Assembly: GCA_014729935.1 (NCBI GenBank)
Contig: WJJB01000139.1
Location: forward strand, 1 to 13,770
Direction: 5' to 3'
DNA length: 13,770 nt
Source of the DNA: Candidatus Bathyarchaeota archaeon
GTDB taxonomy: Archaea > Asgardarchaeota > Lokiarchaeia > Sigyniarchaeales > Sigyniarchaeaceae
In this document: positions 1 to 5,899 of the stretch, piece by piece
Numbering within the stretch: the stretch's first letter is position 1
Layout of the letters: each line of letters starts with the position of its first letter
Notes under the pieces: model-generated
Databases searched by the model: none
What the model was told of the DNA's origin: nothing
Seen by the model: the letters and a program-made list of their open reading frames with translations, nothing else
Translations under genes and position numbers: made by a program

Positions 1-599
1 ATGATGACTTGAAATCTGGAACGGTTTCAATAAATGGACGGGATGTGCGGGTAAGGCCACTCTCCTCATACAAGATGGCAAGTGAAATTGCGGAAATACT
101 GAAAAGATGGATAGAAGATGGTAATTTCAATCTCACGAAACCCGTCGAGAAGATCAGCACAAAAACCAGGTTTTCACCAATAAAAGACAAGTCCGAGGTT
201 ATCTTCGTCAAAGATCTTTGTCAAGATGTTGTCACGTGCAAGTTAAAGGATTCCTTGGTTGACGTTGCGAAACAAATCGTGAAGCACAACGAGGATCATA
301 TCGCCGTCACCGACAATCAGGGCAAGCTAAGGGGCATCATTACCAGCTTCGATGTAACAAGAGCCGTTGCCTTTAACAAGGAAAAAGTGCAAGATATCGT
401 TACAAAAAAGGTTATTTCAGTCAAATGCAACGAGACACTCTATGAAGTCGTGAGAAAATTGAAGAAATTCAACATCTCGGCAATGCCGGTGGTTGATGCC
501 AATAACATGGTACTAGGAATCGTTTCAGAATCAATGCTCATCAAGAACTTGGTGCCCAAGCCCAACCTGAAGCATGGGAATAGCAAGAAAAAAAAGTGA
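1..599 (+). CDS. Homocysteine biosynthesis protein (L-aspartate semialdehyde sulfurtransferase type), C-terminal part with two CBS domains; 5' end outside window
   Basis: The reading frame is open back to the window edge (first full codon at base 3), so this is the C-terminal part of a longer protein. The first ~50 visible residues (SINGRDV, then SYKMASEIAEILKRWIEDG) resemble the end of the HcyBio/DUF39 domain of COG1900. Two CBS repeats follow, about residues 65-125 (ending RGIITSFDVTRA) and 126-182 (AMPVVDANNMVLGIVSES), then a lysine-rich tail. In methanogens the COG1900-CBS protein, with a NIL/ferredoxin partner, builds homocysteine from aspartate semialdehyde and reduced sulfur. The next gene, 13 bases downstream, is exactly that partner, which strongly supports the call. 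The sulfur-accepting cysteine would lie in the missing N-terminal part. CBS domains often sense adenine nucleotides or S-adenosylmethionine, but the ligand here is unknown. Confidence 0.85.
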   Translation, partial: DDLKSGTVSINGRDVRVRPLSSYKMASEIAEILKRWIEDGNFNLTKPVEKISTKTRFSPIKDKSEVIFVKDLCQDVVTCKLKDSLVDVAKQIVKHNEDHIAVTDNQGKLRGIITSFDVTRAVAFNKEKVQDIVTKKVISVKCNETLYEVVRKLKKFNISAMPVVDANNMVLGIVSESMLIKNLVPKPNLKHGNSKKKK

Positions 600-612
600 A
601 GTGCATGTTTAC

Positions 613-1008
613 ATGAGAAAGATTAACATCATTCTCCCACGAGATTATGACTATAACGGCATCAAGCCAAAAATTTCTGTCAGCCTGAAGGGAGAAAAGG
701 TAATTGCCACCATCATTAGATCCACGTTTACTTCTGAAGGCTTACACTTGGTTGTCAATATTCCAAAAGAGGTTGATGACAAGGAATTCATAAAAATATT
801 CTCCCAAGATGGTGCCATTGCATACAAACGTGCCTTGGTTACCGTTGATGAGAATGAATGCATTGAATGTGGCCAATGTACTGCCATGTGCGTGTATGGT
901 GCATTGGATCTCGATGAAAATTTCAGCCTTATCGTCAATCAAGATAATTGCACGGGATGCAGGTCTTGCATCGACGCGTGCGTGAGAAGATGCATCACGG
1001 TTCAATAA
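613..1008 (+). CDS. NIL-domain ferredoxin with two [4Fe-4S] motifs, partner of the homocysteine biosynthesis protein
   Basis: 131 residues from the ATG at 613. The N-terminal ~75 residues have the alternating beta/alpha pattern of a NIL domain. The C-terminal half is a 2x[4Fe-4S] ferredoxin: Cys83-x2-Cys86-x2-Cys89-x3-Cys93 and Cys113-x2-Cys116-x2-Cys119-x3-Cys123. There is an extra Cys127 (CVRRC), and the proline that usually follows the last cysteine of each motif is absent. In methanogens this partner (MA1822 type) is needed together with the COG1900-CBS protein for homocysteine synthesis, presumably delivering electrons or handling sulfur. The ATG at 613 was chosen over an upstream in-frame start at 574 because the latter overlaps the preceding gene and adds residues unlike the domain; a weak GTGA-rich stretch precedes 613. 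Co-transcription with the upstream gene is inferred from the 13-base gap. Confidence 0.88.
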   Translation: MRKINIILPRDYDYNGIKPKISVSLKGEKVIATIIRSTFTSEGLHLVVNIPKEVDDKEFIKIFSQDGAIAYKRALVTVDENECIECGQCTAMCVYGALDLDENFSLIVNQDNCTGCRSCIDACVRRCITVQ

Positions 1009-1028
1009 TTCATTGGATTATTAGCCTG

Positions 1029-1074
1029 CTATCATGCTTGTTATAAACAAGATAGTAAGCTTGACCTCGCTTTT
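1029..1074 (+). terminator. Inverted repeat with weak T tract after the NIL/ferredoxin gene
   Basis: CTTGTT (1037-1042) and AACAAG (1046-1051) form a perfect 6-bp stem with an ATA loop. Outer CTAT (1029-1032) and ATAG (1052-1055) can extend it across a one-sided bulge. A short T run follows at 1070-1073. The position after the last gene of the operon suits a transcript end. Archaea mainly stop on T-rich stretches, so the hairpin may instead stabilise the 3' end. Confidence 0.35.
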
Positions 1075-1170
1075 GCAAGATGTTCACCGGTATTTTAAAA
1101 TCCCTCCAAGGTATTCATGTTTACTATTAATAGGGTCCGAAAGTGAAGATTTCAAAGGTTTCCGACAGAA

Positions 1171-1180
1171 TATTTATTAA
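1171..1180 (+). promoter_or_regulatory. TATA box for the RHH regulator
   Basis: TATTTATTAA is an archaeal-type TATA element. Its centre predicts transcription starting near 1201, which is where the dyad 1201-1227 begins. The leader to the ATG at 1304 would be about 100 bases. Confidence 0.5.
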
Positions 1181-1200
1181 CAACATCAGCTTAATCATAG

Positions 1201-1227
1201 TCAGCAAAATCCGCCAATATTTGCTGA
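1201..1227. promoter_or_regulatory. 8-bp inverted repeat at the predicted transcription start, candidate operator
   Basis: TCAGCAAA (1201-1208) is perfectly repeated in inverse as TTTGCTGA (1220-1227) with an 11-base spacer, so the half-site centres are about two helical turns apart. It lies just downstream of the TATA box and upstream of an RHH DNA-binding protein gene. Autorepression is therefore plausible, as is a 5' leader hairpin. No binding evidence is available. Confidence 0.45.
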
Positions 1228-1303
1228 AACTTGCGTCTGATTCGTCATGATCGGCACGCTTGTTGGAGAGAACCTACATTCATACCATAGAGTTGACAAT
1301 AGG

Positions 1304-1582
1304 ATGAGAATAATCACTATCAATTTATCGGAACCCCACATTGACGCACTGAAAACATTACAAGATTTGGGCCTTTATCCATCTCGATCGGAAGCCATCA
1401 GAGTAGCAATTCGGGATTTCTTGCAAAAAGAGTTTGGATTCGCTCAAAAAATCGAGGAATCCGAACCAAGCATCGAATTAAAAGCCGAGGGCATCACCGT
1501 GCAGGAAAAGAAGAAGGAAATCTCTCGAATCCTGCGAAAACTGAATCAAGAACAACGGGAAGTGGGTATTTCGAACTATTAA
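1304..1582 (+). CDS. Ribbon-helix-helix (CopG/NikR/CdrS-like) transcriptional regulator
   Basis: 92 residues from the ATG at 1304. The N-terminal ~45 residues form a classic RHH unit: a short beta strand (MRIITINLS), helix 1 (EPHIDALKTLQDLG), a turn (YPSRS) and helix 2 (EAIRVAIRDFLQKE). Such proteins dimerise, insert the paired strands into the major groove and bind short inverted repeats. The (P/N)SRSEAIR-type turn is also seen in CdrS, the RHH cell-division regulator of haloarchaea, but is common among archaeal CopG proteins. The C-terminal half is a charged, probably helical tail without NikR-type metal ligands. An in-frame ATG at 1247 would add 19 residues; 1304 is preferred because RHH proteins usually begin at the strand. 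No good ribosome-binding site precedes either start. The gene stands alone, with its own promoter and a dyad upstream. Confidence 0.8.
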   Translation: MRIITINLSEPHIDALKTLQDLGLYPSRSEAIRVAIRDFLQKEFGFAQKIEESEPSIELKAEGITVQEKKKEISRILRKLNQEQREVGISNY

Positions 1583-1884
1583 ACCCCCATCTTCCTTGTT
1601 TCCACTTTCCTTTAATATAGAACAAGATCTCCTATTTTTCAGCCGTATCATGACTGATACCCGTGATTTCAACATATACCAAGGTTTTAATATTCCAAAA
1701 ACTTGACTATAAAAGATACTCACTTTTCGCAGGAAAACAGCGGGATTGCCCCATATTCTTCTTAGATTTTTCAGATATAGCAAGGCTTTGAATGCTTTCA
1801 AGATTGATGAGCAGTCTTTCAAGCTCCCGATAAGGATGTTTGCTTAAGCAATCTCTTATGCAAAAACCCGTCTAACGGCGGAAA
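1583..1884. other. Gene-free interval with T tracts, a small dyad and an orphan TATA box
   Basis: No convincing gene was found on either strand; the open frames here are short and lack family resemblance. T-rich tracts at 1601-1614 and 1634-1639 could end the RHH transcript. A perfect 6-bp inverted repeat, GTATCA (1645-1650) and TGATAC (1655-1660) around TGAC, follows. TATAAAAG at 1708-1715 looks like a promoter element but has no gene within 150 bases downstream. A small RNA is possible; no tRNA fold or box C/D pair was seen. Confidence 0.4.
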
Positions 1885-1894
1885 AATTTAAAAG
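1885..1894 (+). promoter_or_regulatory. TATA box for the gar1-tfb operon
   Basis: AATTTAAAAG follows a purine-rich stretch (GGCGGAAAA) that could act as a BRE. The predicted transcription start is near 1915, inside an upstream TTG-initiated reading frame. This favours the GTG at 1985 as the Gar1 start. Confidence 0.55.
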
Positions 1895-1984
1895 GTACGG
1901 CTCAGCTTGTTTCTTTACTTTTCATTCGATGGAAACAATTGCACCAAGTATTACCCCAAGCATTTTGACATTCGATATCAACAG

Positions 1985-2293
1985 GTGAAGAAAGCGGAAG
2001 TAAAAAAACTTGGTACGCCCCTTCGATTCACTGCCAATAACCATCTCCTATTCAGGATTCATAAACCTGGTAGTAGAGTAATAGGAAGGAGCGTCGCAAA
2101 CGAGAAAATGGAAGTGATAGGGAAGGTTCATGATCTTTTCGGACCCATTAACCAACCCTTCCTATCTGTTTCGCTGAAATCAAAAAATAACGATATCTCC
2201 ATTGCACGGTTGACCAAGTCCACCTTCTTCCTTCTTCACGATAATCGACAGCATGGTAAACGTTATTCCCCACGGAGAAAGAAATCCAAGTAA
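1985..2293 (+). CDS. gar1: H/ACA ribonucleoprotein subunit Gar1-like RNA-binding protein
   Basis: 102 residues from the GTG at 1985. The core (KKLGTPLRFTANNHLLFRI, then SRVIGRSV, IGKVHDLFGPINQPFLSVS) matches the Gar1 beta-barrel. The hallmark is the GKVxDxFGPxxxPF loop at about residues 52-66, and a basic tail (RRKKSK) follows. Gar1 belongs to the box H/ACA complex with Cbf5, Nop10 and L7Ae, which makes pseudouridine in rRNA; it helps product release and turnover. Start choice: the frame is open to a TTG at 1907, but that codon lies upstream of the transcription start predicted from the TATA box, and the extra 26 residues do not resemble Gar1. GTG at 1985 is the only in-frame alternative before the conserved region; no clear SD sequence precedes it. 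tfb follows 30 bases downstream, an arrangement found in many archaea. Confidence 0.85.
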   Translation: MKKAEVKKLGTPLRFTANNHLLFRIHKPGSRVIGRSVANEKMEVIGKVHDLFGPINQPFLSVSLKSKNNDISIARLTKSTFFLLHDNRQHGKRYSPRRKKSK

Positions 2294-2323
2294 TTTCATG
2301 AAAAGGGTTAGGTGAAATCTCAC

Positions 2324-3274
2324 ATGGTTGAAAACGTAAAGGAAATCAATATTAAAGCAAGAGAAGAGCGAGAGCTTTGCACGGAGTGTCAGGAGGGATA
2401 CTTCGTGGTCGACGAGGTTCGCGGGGAAAAAATCTGTTCAAATTGTGGTTTAGTTGTTAAATCCAAGATAGTTGACCTTGGACCAGAATGGAGGGCATTC
2501 GACTCCGATCAAAAGAAGAAGAGAACAAGGGTTGGTGCCCCTATCACGTACACTATTCATGATAAGGGCCTAAGCACCATGATCGATTTCAGGGATAGAG
2601 ATTCATTTGGTAGGAAGATCACGCCGAAAATGAAGGCAAAAGTGTACCGGTACAGGAAATGGCAACGGAGGATCAGGGTCTCAGACGCCATGGAACGTAA
2701 TCTTACCTTTGCCCTTACCGAGCTTGATCGGATGGCGTCCGCGTTAACCCTCCCGAAGAATCTCAAGGAACGGTCCTCAAAAATCTACAGGGCAGCAGTT
2801 CGAAAGCACCTTATTAGAGGGCGTAGCATTGAAGGAGTTGCTGCAGCCAGTATTTATGCGGGATGCAGGCTCTGCAAGATTCCACGAACATTGAGCGAGA
2901 TCGCTGATGTTGCCAGGGTGGACAAGCGTGAAATTCACCGGTGTTATAGATTTATCTCCCAGAAATTATCATTGAATGCGGTTCCCACCTCCCCATTGGA
3001 ATACATTTCCAGGTTTGCAAGTGGTTTAAAATTATCAGGGGATTGCCAAAAAACGGCAAGGAAGATATTGCGTGCCGCGGATCAACGAGGATTAACCTCG
3101 GGAAGGGGGCCAACAGGAGTTGCAGCCGCTGCCTTGTACCTTGCCAGCGTGTTGCAGAACGAGCGCCGCACCCAGCGGGATATTGCAAAAATCGCCAAGG
3201 TGACCGAGGTAACAGTCAGGAACCGGTTCAAGGAATTGATGTACAAGCTTAACATCAAAATTCCAGAAGAATGA
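2324..3274 (+). CDS. tfb: Transcription initiation factor B (TFB, archaeal TFIIB)
   Basis: 316 residues, normal for the family. An N-terminal zinc ribbon (Cys19, Cys22, Cys38, Cys41) recruits RNA polymerase. The B-reader/B-linker region follows (GPEWRAFDSDQ, residues ~52-62, then KKKRTRVGAP). Two cyclin-fold repeats of ~95 residues (about 105-200 and 210-305) bind TBP and the BRE; GVAAASIYAGCRL and GVAAAALYLAS are the matching helices of the two repeats. The second repeat ends in a helix-turn-helix (TQRDIAKIAKVTEVTVRNRF). The ATG at 2324 is chosen over the GTG at 2312 because AGGTGA at 2310-2315 is a good SD sequence 8 bases before it and would overlap the GTG. It is co-transcribed with gar1. 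The gene ends 19 bases from the convergent methionine synthase gene, with a T tract (3290-3295) between them that can stop the transcript. Confidence 0.97.
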   Translation: MVENVKEINIKAREERELCTECQEGYFVVDEVRGEKICSNCGLVVKSKIVDLGPEWRAFDSDQKKKRTRVGAPITYTIHDKGLSTMIDFRDRDSFGRKITPKMKAKVYRYRKWQRRIRVSDAMERNLTFALTELDRMASALTLPKNLKERSSKIYRAAVRKHLIRGRSIEGVAAASIYAGCRLCKIPRTLSEIADVARVDKREIHRCYRFISQKLSLNAVPTSPLEYISRFASGLKLSGDCQKTARKILRAADQRGLTSGRGPTGVAAAALYLASVLQNERRTQRDIAKIAKVTEVTVRNRFKELMYKLNIKIPEE

Positions 3275-3289
3275 GCATTTTCCCTCTCC

Positions 3290-3295
3290 TTTTTT
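3290..3295 (+). terminator. T tract ending the gar1-tfb transcript
   Basis: A six-T run preceded by a pyrimidine-rich stretch begins 15 bases after the tfb stop. It overlaps the stop codon of the convergent gene. Short T tracts are sufficient for archaeal termination; no hairpin is evident. Confidence 0.5.
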
Positions 3296-4313
3296 AACCG
3301 AAAACGGTTTCAATGGCACCCGTCATGATTTCCAGCTTTTTCATGGCAAGCCTGTATCCCAATCCATCTTCAATTCTATCGAAGGCTTGCATGCCTCCAA
3401 ATCCACAATCAGGCTTGATGATGAGATTATCCTCACCGAATCGATTCTTGGCATCTTCAAGCCGAGTCACGACGTTCTCGTGGGTTTCCAGGTAGCTTCC
3501 CACTTCTCTTCCAGGAATTGGGACGGGATTGGTCTGGATGGCGCCAAATGCCAGTACCTTCCCATGTGCCTCCAGGCTCTCCTTGGAGAAAAGGTCGAAA
3601 TTCTTGGGACTAGTCTCGAACTCGTGGTCCAAGTAGTGCAAGTTCGTTTCGAGGAGCATGTCCCTGAGAAGTGGGCTTAAAGTCCCGCAGACATGCAATG
3701 ATCCTTCTTCTGGAATGTTCTTGGCAGCCTCATTAATGACCTCCTTCACGAATTCCTGCTGGTGGAATAAGACTTTTTTCCTGCCGACGAGTTGGGACAA
3801 GAAGGGTTCATCAATTGAAATTATCGTGAATCCCATGTTCTTGTATGCTTCAGTCACCCGTGCCATGAAAGCTGCCATTTTTTTCAAGAGTTCGGGAAAC
3901 AGGTGGCCTCGGGGTTCCCTGAACAATAATGGTTTCTTTCCTGCCACCATTTCTTCATCATCAATAATAATATTCGAGCATAGAGTGAATGGGCCGGTTA
4001 AACATGCTTTCATCCCATGTATCCGTGATTTCAAGCTAGGTTCTTCGTTCAAGATATCCAGCACCCGCTTGCCGTAACCTGTCGCGACAGGTTTTTTCGG
4101 AAAATCAACGTCTCTATCAAGATGGAACTCCTTTCCTTGCAGGGAAAGATCATCAAGGATGTCGGCCAAAGGCTGGAGAATTTGATGATTCATGTCCACG
4201 AGCTGGGGATAACACGGAATCGTTATCCCGCTATTAATCTGGTCCTTGAAAACCCGCTTGAAATTCTCTTCTGTATTGGGTAATGGAAAGGAACCCACGA
4301 CTGTCGAATCCAT
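3294..4313 (-). CDS. Core methionine synthase (archaeal MetE C-terminal-type, Mes family)
   Basis: 339 residues, matching the archaeal enzymes that correspond only to the catalytic half of bacterial MetE. The zinc and homocysteine site is visible: His207 and Cys209 (LHVCGTL), Glu231 (LDHEF) and Cys303 (PDCGFGG). The IDEP motif (residues 168-171) and the N-terminal VVGSFP are also typical. Archaeal core MetE enzymes methylate homocysteine using a methyl group that usually comes from a corrinoid protein rather than methyl-tetrahydrofolate; which Mes subfamily this is cannot be settled by eye. The homocysteine-forming genes lie about 2.3 kb away on the other strand, giving a plausible methionine pathway. 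The ATG at 4313 is about 25 bases from the centre of a TATA box, so the mRNA may be leaderless. The gene is divergent from the ESCRT-III gene. Confidence 0.9.
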   Translation of the reverse strand: MDSTVVGSFPLPNTEENFKRVFKDQINSGITIPCYPQLVDMNHQILQPLADILDDLSLQGKEFHLDRDVDFPKKPVATGYGKRVLDILNEEPSLKSRIHGMKACLTGPFTLCSNIIIDDEEMVAGKKPLLFREPRGHLFPELLKKMAAFMARVTEAYKNMGFTIISIDEPFLSQLVGRKKVLFHQQEFVKEVINEAAKNIPEEGSLHVCGTLSPLLRDMLLETNLHYLDHEFETSPKNFDLFSKESLEAHGKVLAFGAIQTNPVPIPGREVGSYLETHENVVTRLEDAKNRFGEDNLIIKPDCGFGGMQAFDRIEDGLGYRLAMKKLEIMTGAIETVFG

Positions 4314-4332
4314 GGTATGTCTTTTCCATGCA

Positions 4333-4342
4333 TGAATTTAAA
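4333..4342 (-). promoter_or_regulatory. TATA box for the methionine synthase gene (leaderless spacing)
   Basis: Read on the minus strand this is CTTTAAATTC. Its centre is about 25 bases from the ATG at 4313, so transcription would start at or next to the start codon. Confidence 0.5.
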
Positions 4343-4350
4343 GGTTGATA

Positions 4351-4364
4351 TCCGGAACACCGGA
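4351..4364. promoter_or_regulatory. Inverted repeat in the divergent metE/ESCRT-III promoter region
   Basis: TCCGG and CCGGA form perfect 5-bp arms around AACA. The dyad sits immediately upstream of the metE TATA/BRE region and about 40 bases before the ESCRT-III TATA box, where a regulator could affect either gene. The arms are short, so chance is possible. Confidence 0.3.
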
Positions 4365-4405
4365 GTGGACTTATATTATCCTTGGGAGAATGCAGCAACA
4401 AATTC

Positions 4406-4414
4406 TTATAATTG
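4406..4414 (+). promoter_or_regulatory. TATA box for the ESCRT-III/roadblock operon
   Basis: CTTATAATT predicts transcription starting near 4435, leaving a leader of 15-25 bases before the start codon. A second TATA-like stretch (TTATATTATC, about 4371-4380) lies further upstream. Confidence 0.45.
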
Positions 4415-4448
4415 ATTTACCTCATCTTATTCAGAATCAGCGACTTGG

Positions 4449-5114
4449 ATGGATACCATGCCATTCTTCAAAAAGAATAAGAACTCAACCGACAAGGAAA
4501 CCACGCTCTTGGATCTCAAGGTAGCCATCAAGAAAATAGATAATTCCATCAAGAAGAAGGAAAATGGCATCGATGGATTGAAACGTAAAGCAATGGTGGC
4601 TTTATCCAATAAACGGGAAAGCCTTGCCCGAACCGTTCTTGCGAAAAAGCTCAAGCAAGAAAAGAGCGTGGAGAAGTTATACAACATTCAACGAAAATTG
4701 TCCGAGCAAATCGATGCCATCCAAGAAGCCGAGACCATGCAGGTCGCCACGAAAGCGCTCTCGAGTGCCGTTGGCGTGTTAAACCGATACGCGAAGGTCA
4801 TCGAGGAACTAAACGTGCAAGAAATCATCGCCGAATCCGAGGAAAGCATGGCAATCATCGAGGATGCATCGGATATGATGGCTGACGATACCATGGATAT
4901 GCTCATTGAGGATGAAATCAGCTCCGAGCTCGAAGAGCTTCAAGCGGAGGTTGCCTTGGAAATGGGAACCCAGCTTACCCTTGCCCCCGAAACCGGCGAA
5001 GTGGGAAACAAATCGGTAGCAGAAGTAAATAGAAGCGATAGTATGGTAGAATCCGATTCGGATGAGGTCAAGAAAGAACTAGAGAGATTGAAGAAAGAAC
5101 TGGACCTAGCTTGA
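4449..5114 (+). CDS. ESCRT-III (Snf7/Vps20-32-60-like) membrane-remodelling protein
   Basis: 221 residues. The layout is that of an ESCRT-III subunit. A lysine-rich start (MPFFKKNKN) precedes two long basic helices (about 20-50 and 50-95; NKRESLARTVLAKKLKQE resembles the helix 1-2 hairpin of Snf7). A middle segment (100-145) leads to an acidic helix (MLIEDEISSELEELQAE, 151-167) recalling the DEDEL-type stretch of Vps32-like proteins. Residues 172-204 look disordered, and the end (EVKKELERLKKELDLA) is a short amphipathic helix like a MIM motif, the part of ESCRT-III that binds the MIT domain of Vps4. ESCRT-III proteins polymerise on membranes and drive scission in division, vesicle budding and repair. 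A roadblock gene follows 22 bases after the stop. The start may be 4449 or the ATG at 4458. No Vps4 gene is in the window. Sequence pattern supports the family well; the A/B subclass is less certain. Confidence 0.82.
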   Translation: MDTMPFFKKNKNSTDKETTLLDLKVAIKKIDNSIKKKENGIDGLKRKAMVALSNKRESLARTVLAKKLKQEKSVEKLYNIQRKLSEQIDAIQEAETMQVATKALSSAVGVLNRYAKVIEELNVQEIIAESEESMAIIEDASDMMADDTMDMLIEDEISSELEELQAEVALEMGTQLTLAPETGEVGNKSVAEVNRSDSMVESDSDEVKKELERLKKELDLA

Positions 5115-5136
5115 TATTAGAGGTGATTTGGTAGCC

Positions 5137-5892
5137 ATGCCCGAGAACGATGATTTACCCTTTGAAAACATGGATTTTATCGAACGAATCGAAGCTCTCC
5201 TTGATGGATTACTCGAGCAACGGCTTGCAATAAAGGGTTTAACCATTGGAAGCCATGGTGGAACAATTATTGCTTCAAAATTTCGTCCAGAACTCGATCT
5301 AACACCGAAGGAGATGGTTGCTGCAACCACGTCATTGCTTTTCATCTCCCGCCAAGCAATTTTGAAGATTCTTGATGAGGAAATCAAGCTAGTTACTACC
5401 TTCGGTCAAGATTATATATTGCTTGGATTTTTAACCAGGAACATCACCTTTGGAATCATTCTTGAACGAAACCTCATCGAGCTCGACGGGATAGACCAGT
5501 ACATAGATGACTTGAAAGAGATCGCTCTCAGGATCTCAGCCATCATTGAAACCTCCGACGTGGAATACGGGGATATATTCTCTAAAATAAAGATCACCAT
5601 TCCAGATGCATCAATTTACGCGATAACCACGAGGGAAGGCCTACCAATCAAGATCCAAGCGGAAACATTGGATGAGGCACGCTTGGCAGCCTTTATCTCG
5701 GCAATCTTTAATATTAACGATCTCATCACTCACGAGGAACCGGAATTCACTACCATCGTCGGGGAGGAACAAAGCATAATCATTCATTCCATCGACAAGG
5801 CAAGATTACTTGCAATTGCGGTACCAACGGGTGATAACCACCAATTGATGAAATACGTGCTCCGCATAAAGGCGCTCATAACGGAAATCTAG
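5137..5892 (+). CDS. Tandem roadblock/LC7-domain protein encoded next to ESCRT-III
   Basis: 251 residues with two roadblock-like units and no other domain seen. Unit 1 is about residues 15-125 (IKGLTIGSHGGTIIASKF, then a long helix, then YILLGFLTRNITFGIILE). Unit 2 is about 140-251 (ASIYAITTREGLPIKIQ, DEARLAAFISAIFNI, LLAIAVPTGDN). Roadblock domains dimerise and bind small GTPases of the Rag/MglA/Arf-like kind, often regulating them at membranes; a fused pair could mimic a dimer. The ATG at 5137 is chosen because GAGGTGAT (5119-5126) is a near-perfect archaeal SD sequence 10 bases before it; a TTG at 5128 is too close to that site. It is almost certainly co-transcribed with the ESCRT-III gene. 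It ends 7 bases from the convergent metallo-hydrolase gene. The role is inferred from family and context only. Confidence 0.75.
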   Translation: MPENDDLPFENMDFIERIEALLDGLLEQRLAIKGLTIGSHGGTIIASKFRPELDLTPKEMVAATTSLLFISRQAILKILDEEIKLVTTFGQDYILLGFLTRNITFGIILERNLIELDGIDQYIDDLKEIALRISAIIETSDVEYGDIFSKIKITIPDASIYAITTREGLPIKIQAETLDEARLAAFISAIFNINDLITHEEPEFTTIVGEEQSIIIHSIDKARLLAIAVPTGDNHQLMKYVLRIKALITEI

Positions 5893-5899
5893 TATTTCA

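Noticed and set aside
1478..1822. Minus-strand open frame of 114 codons opposite the end of the RHH gene and the gene-free interval.
   Set aside because: It overlaps the real RHH gene, has no recognisable domain, promoter or ribosome-binding site, and its composition looks like antisense noise.
1792..1850. TTGATGAG-like box C sequence near 1805, considered as a box C/D guide RNA.
   Set aside because: No CTGA box D at a suitable distance and no second C'/D' pair; the box C match lacks the leading purine.
1907..1984. N-terminal extension of Gar1 from the TTG at 1907.
   Set aside because: The TATA box at 1885-1894 places transcription start at about 1915, after that codon, and the extra residues do not resemble Gar1.
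3387..4077. Several + strand open frames opposite the methionine synthase gene.
   Set aside because: They are shadows of a clearly conserved minus-strand enzyme with intact catalytic residues.
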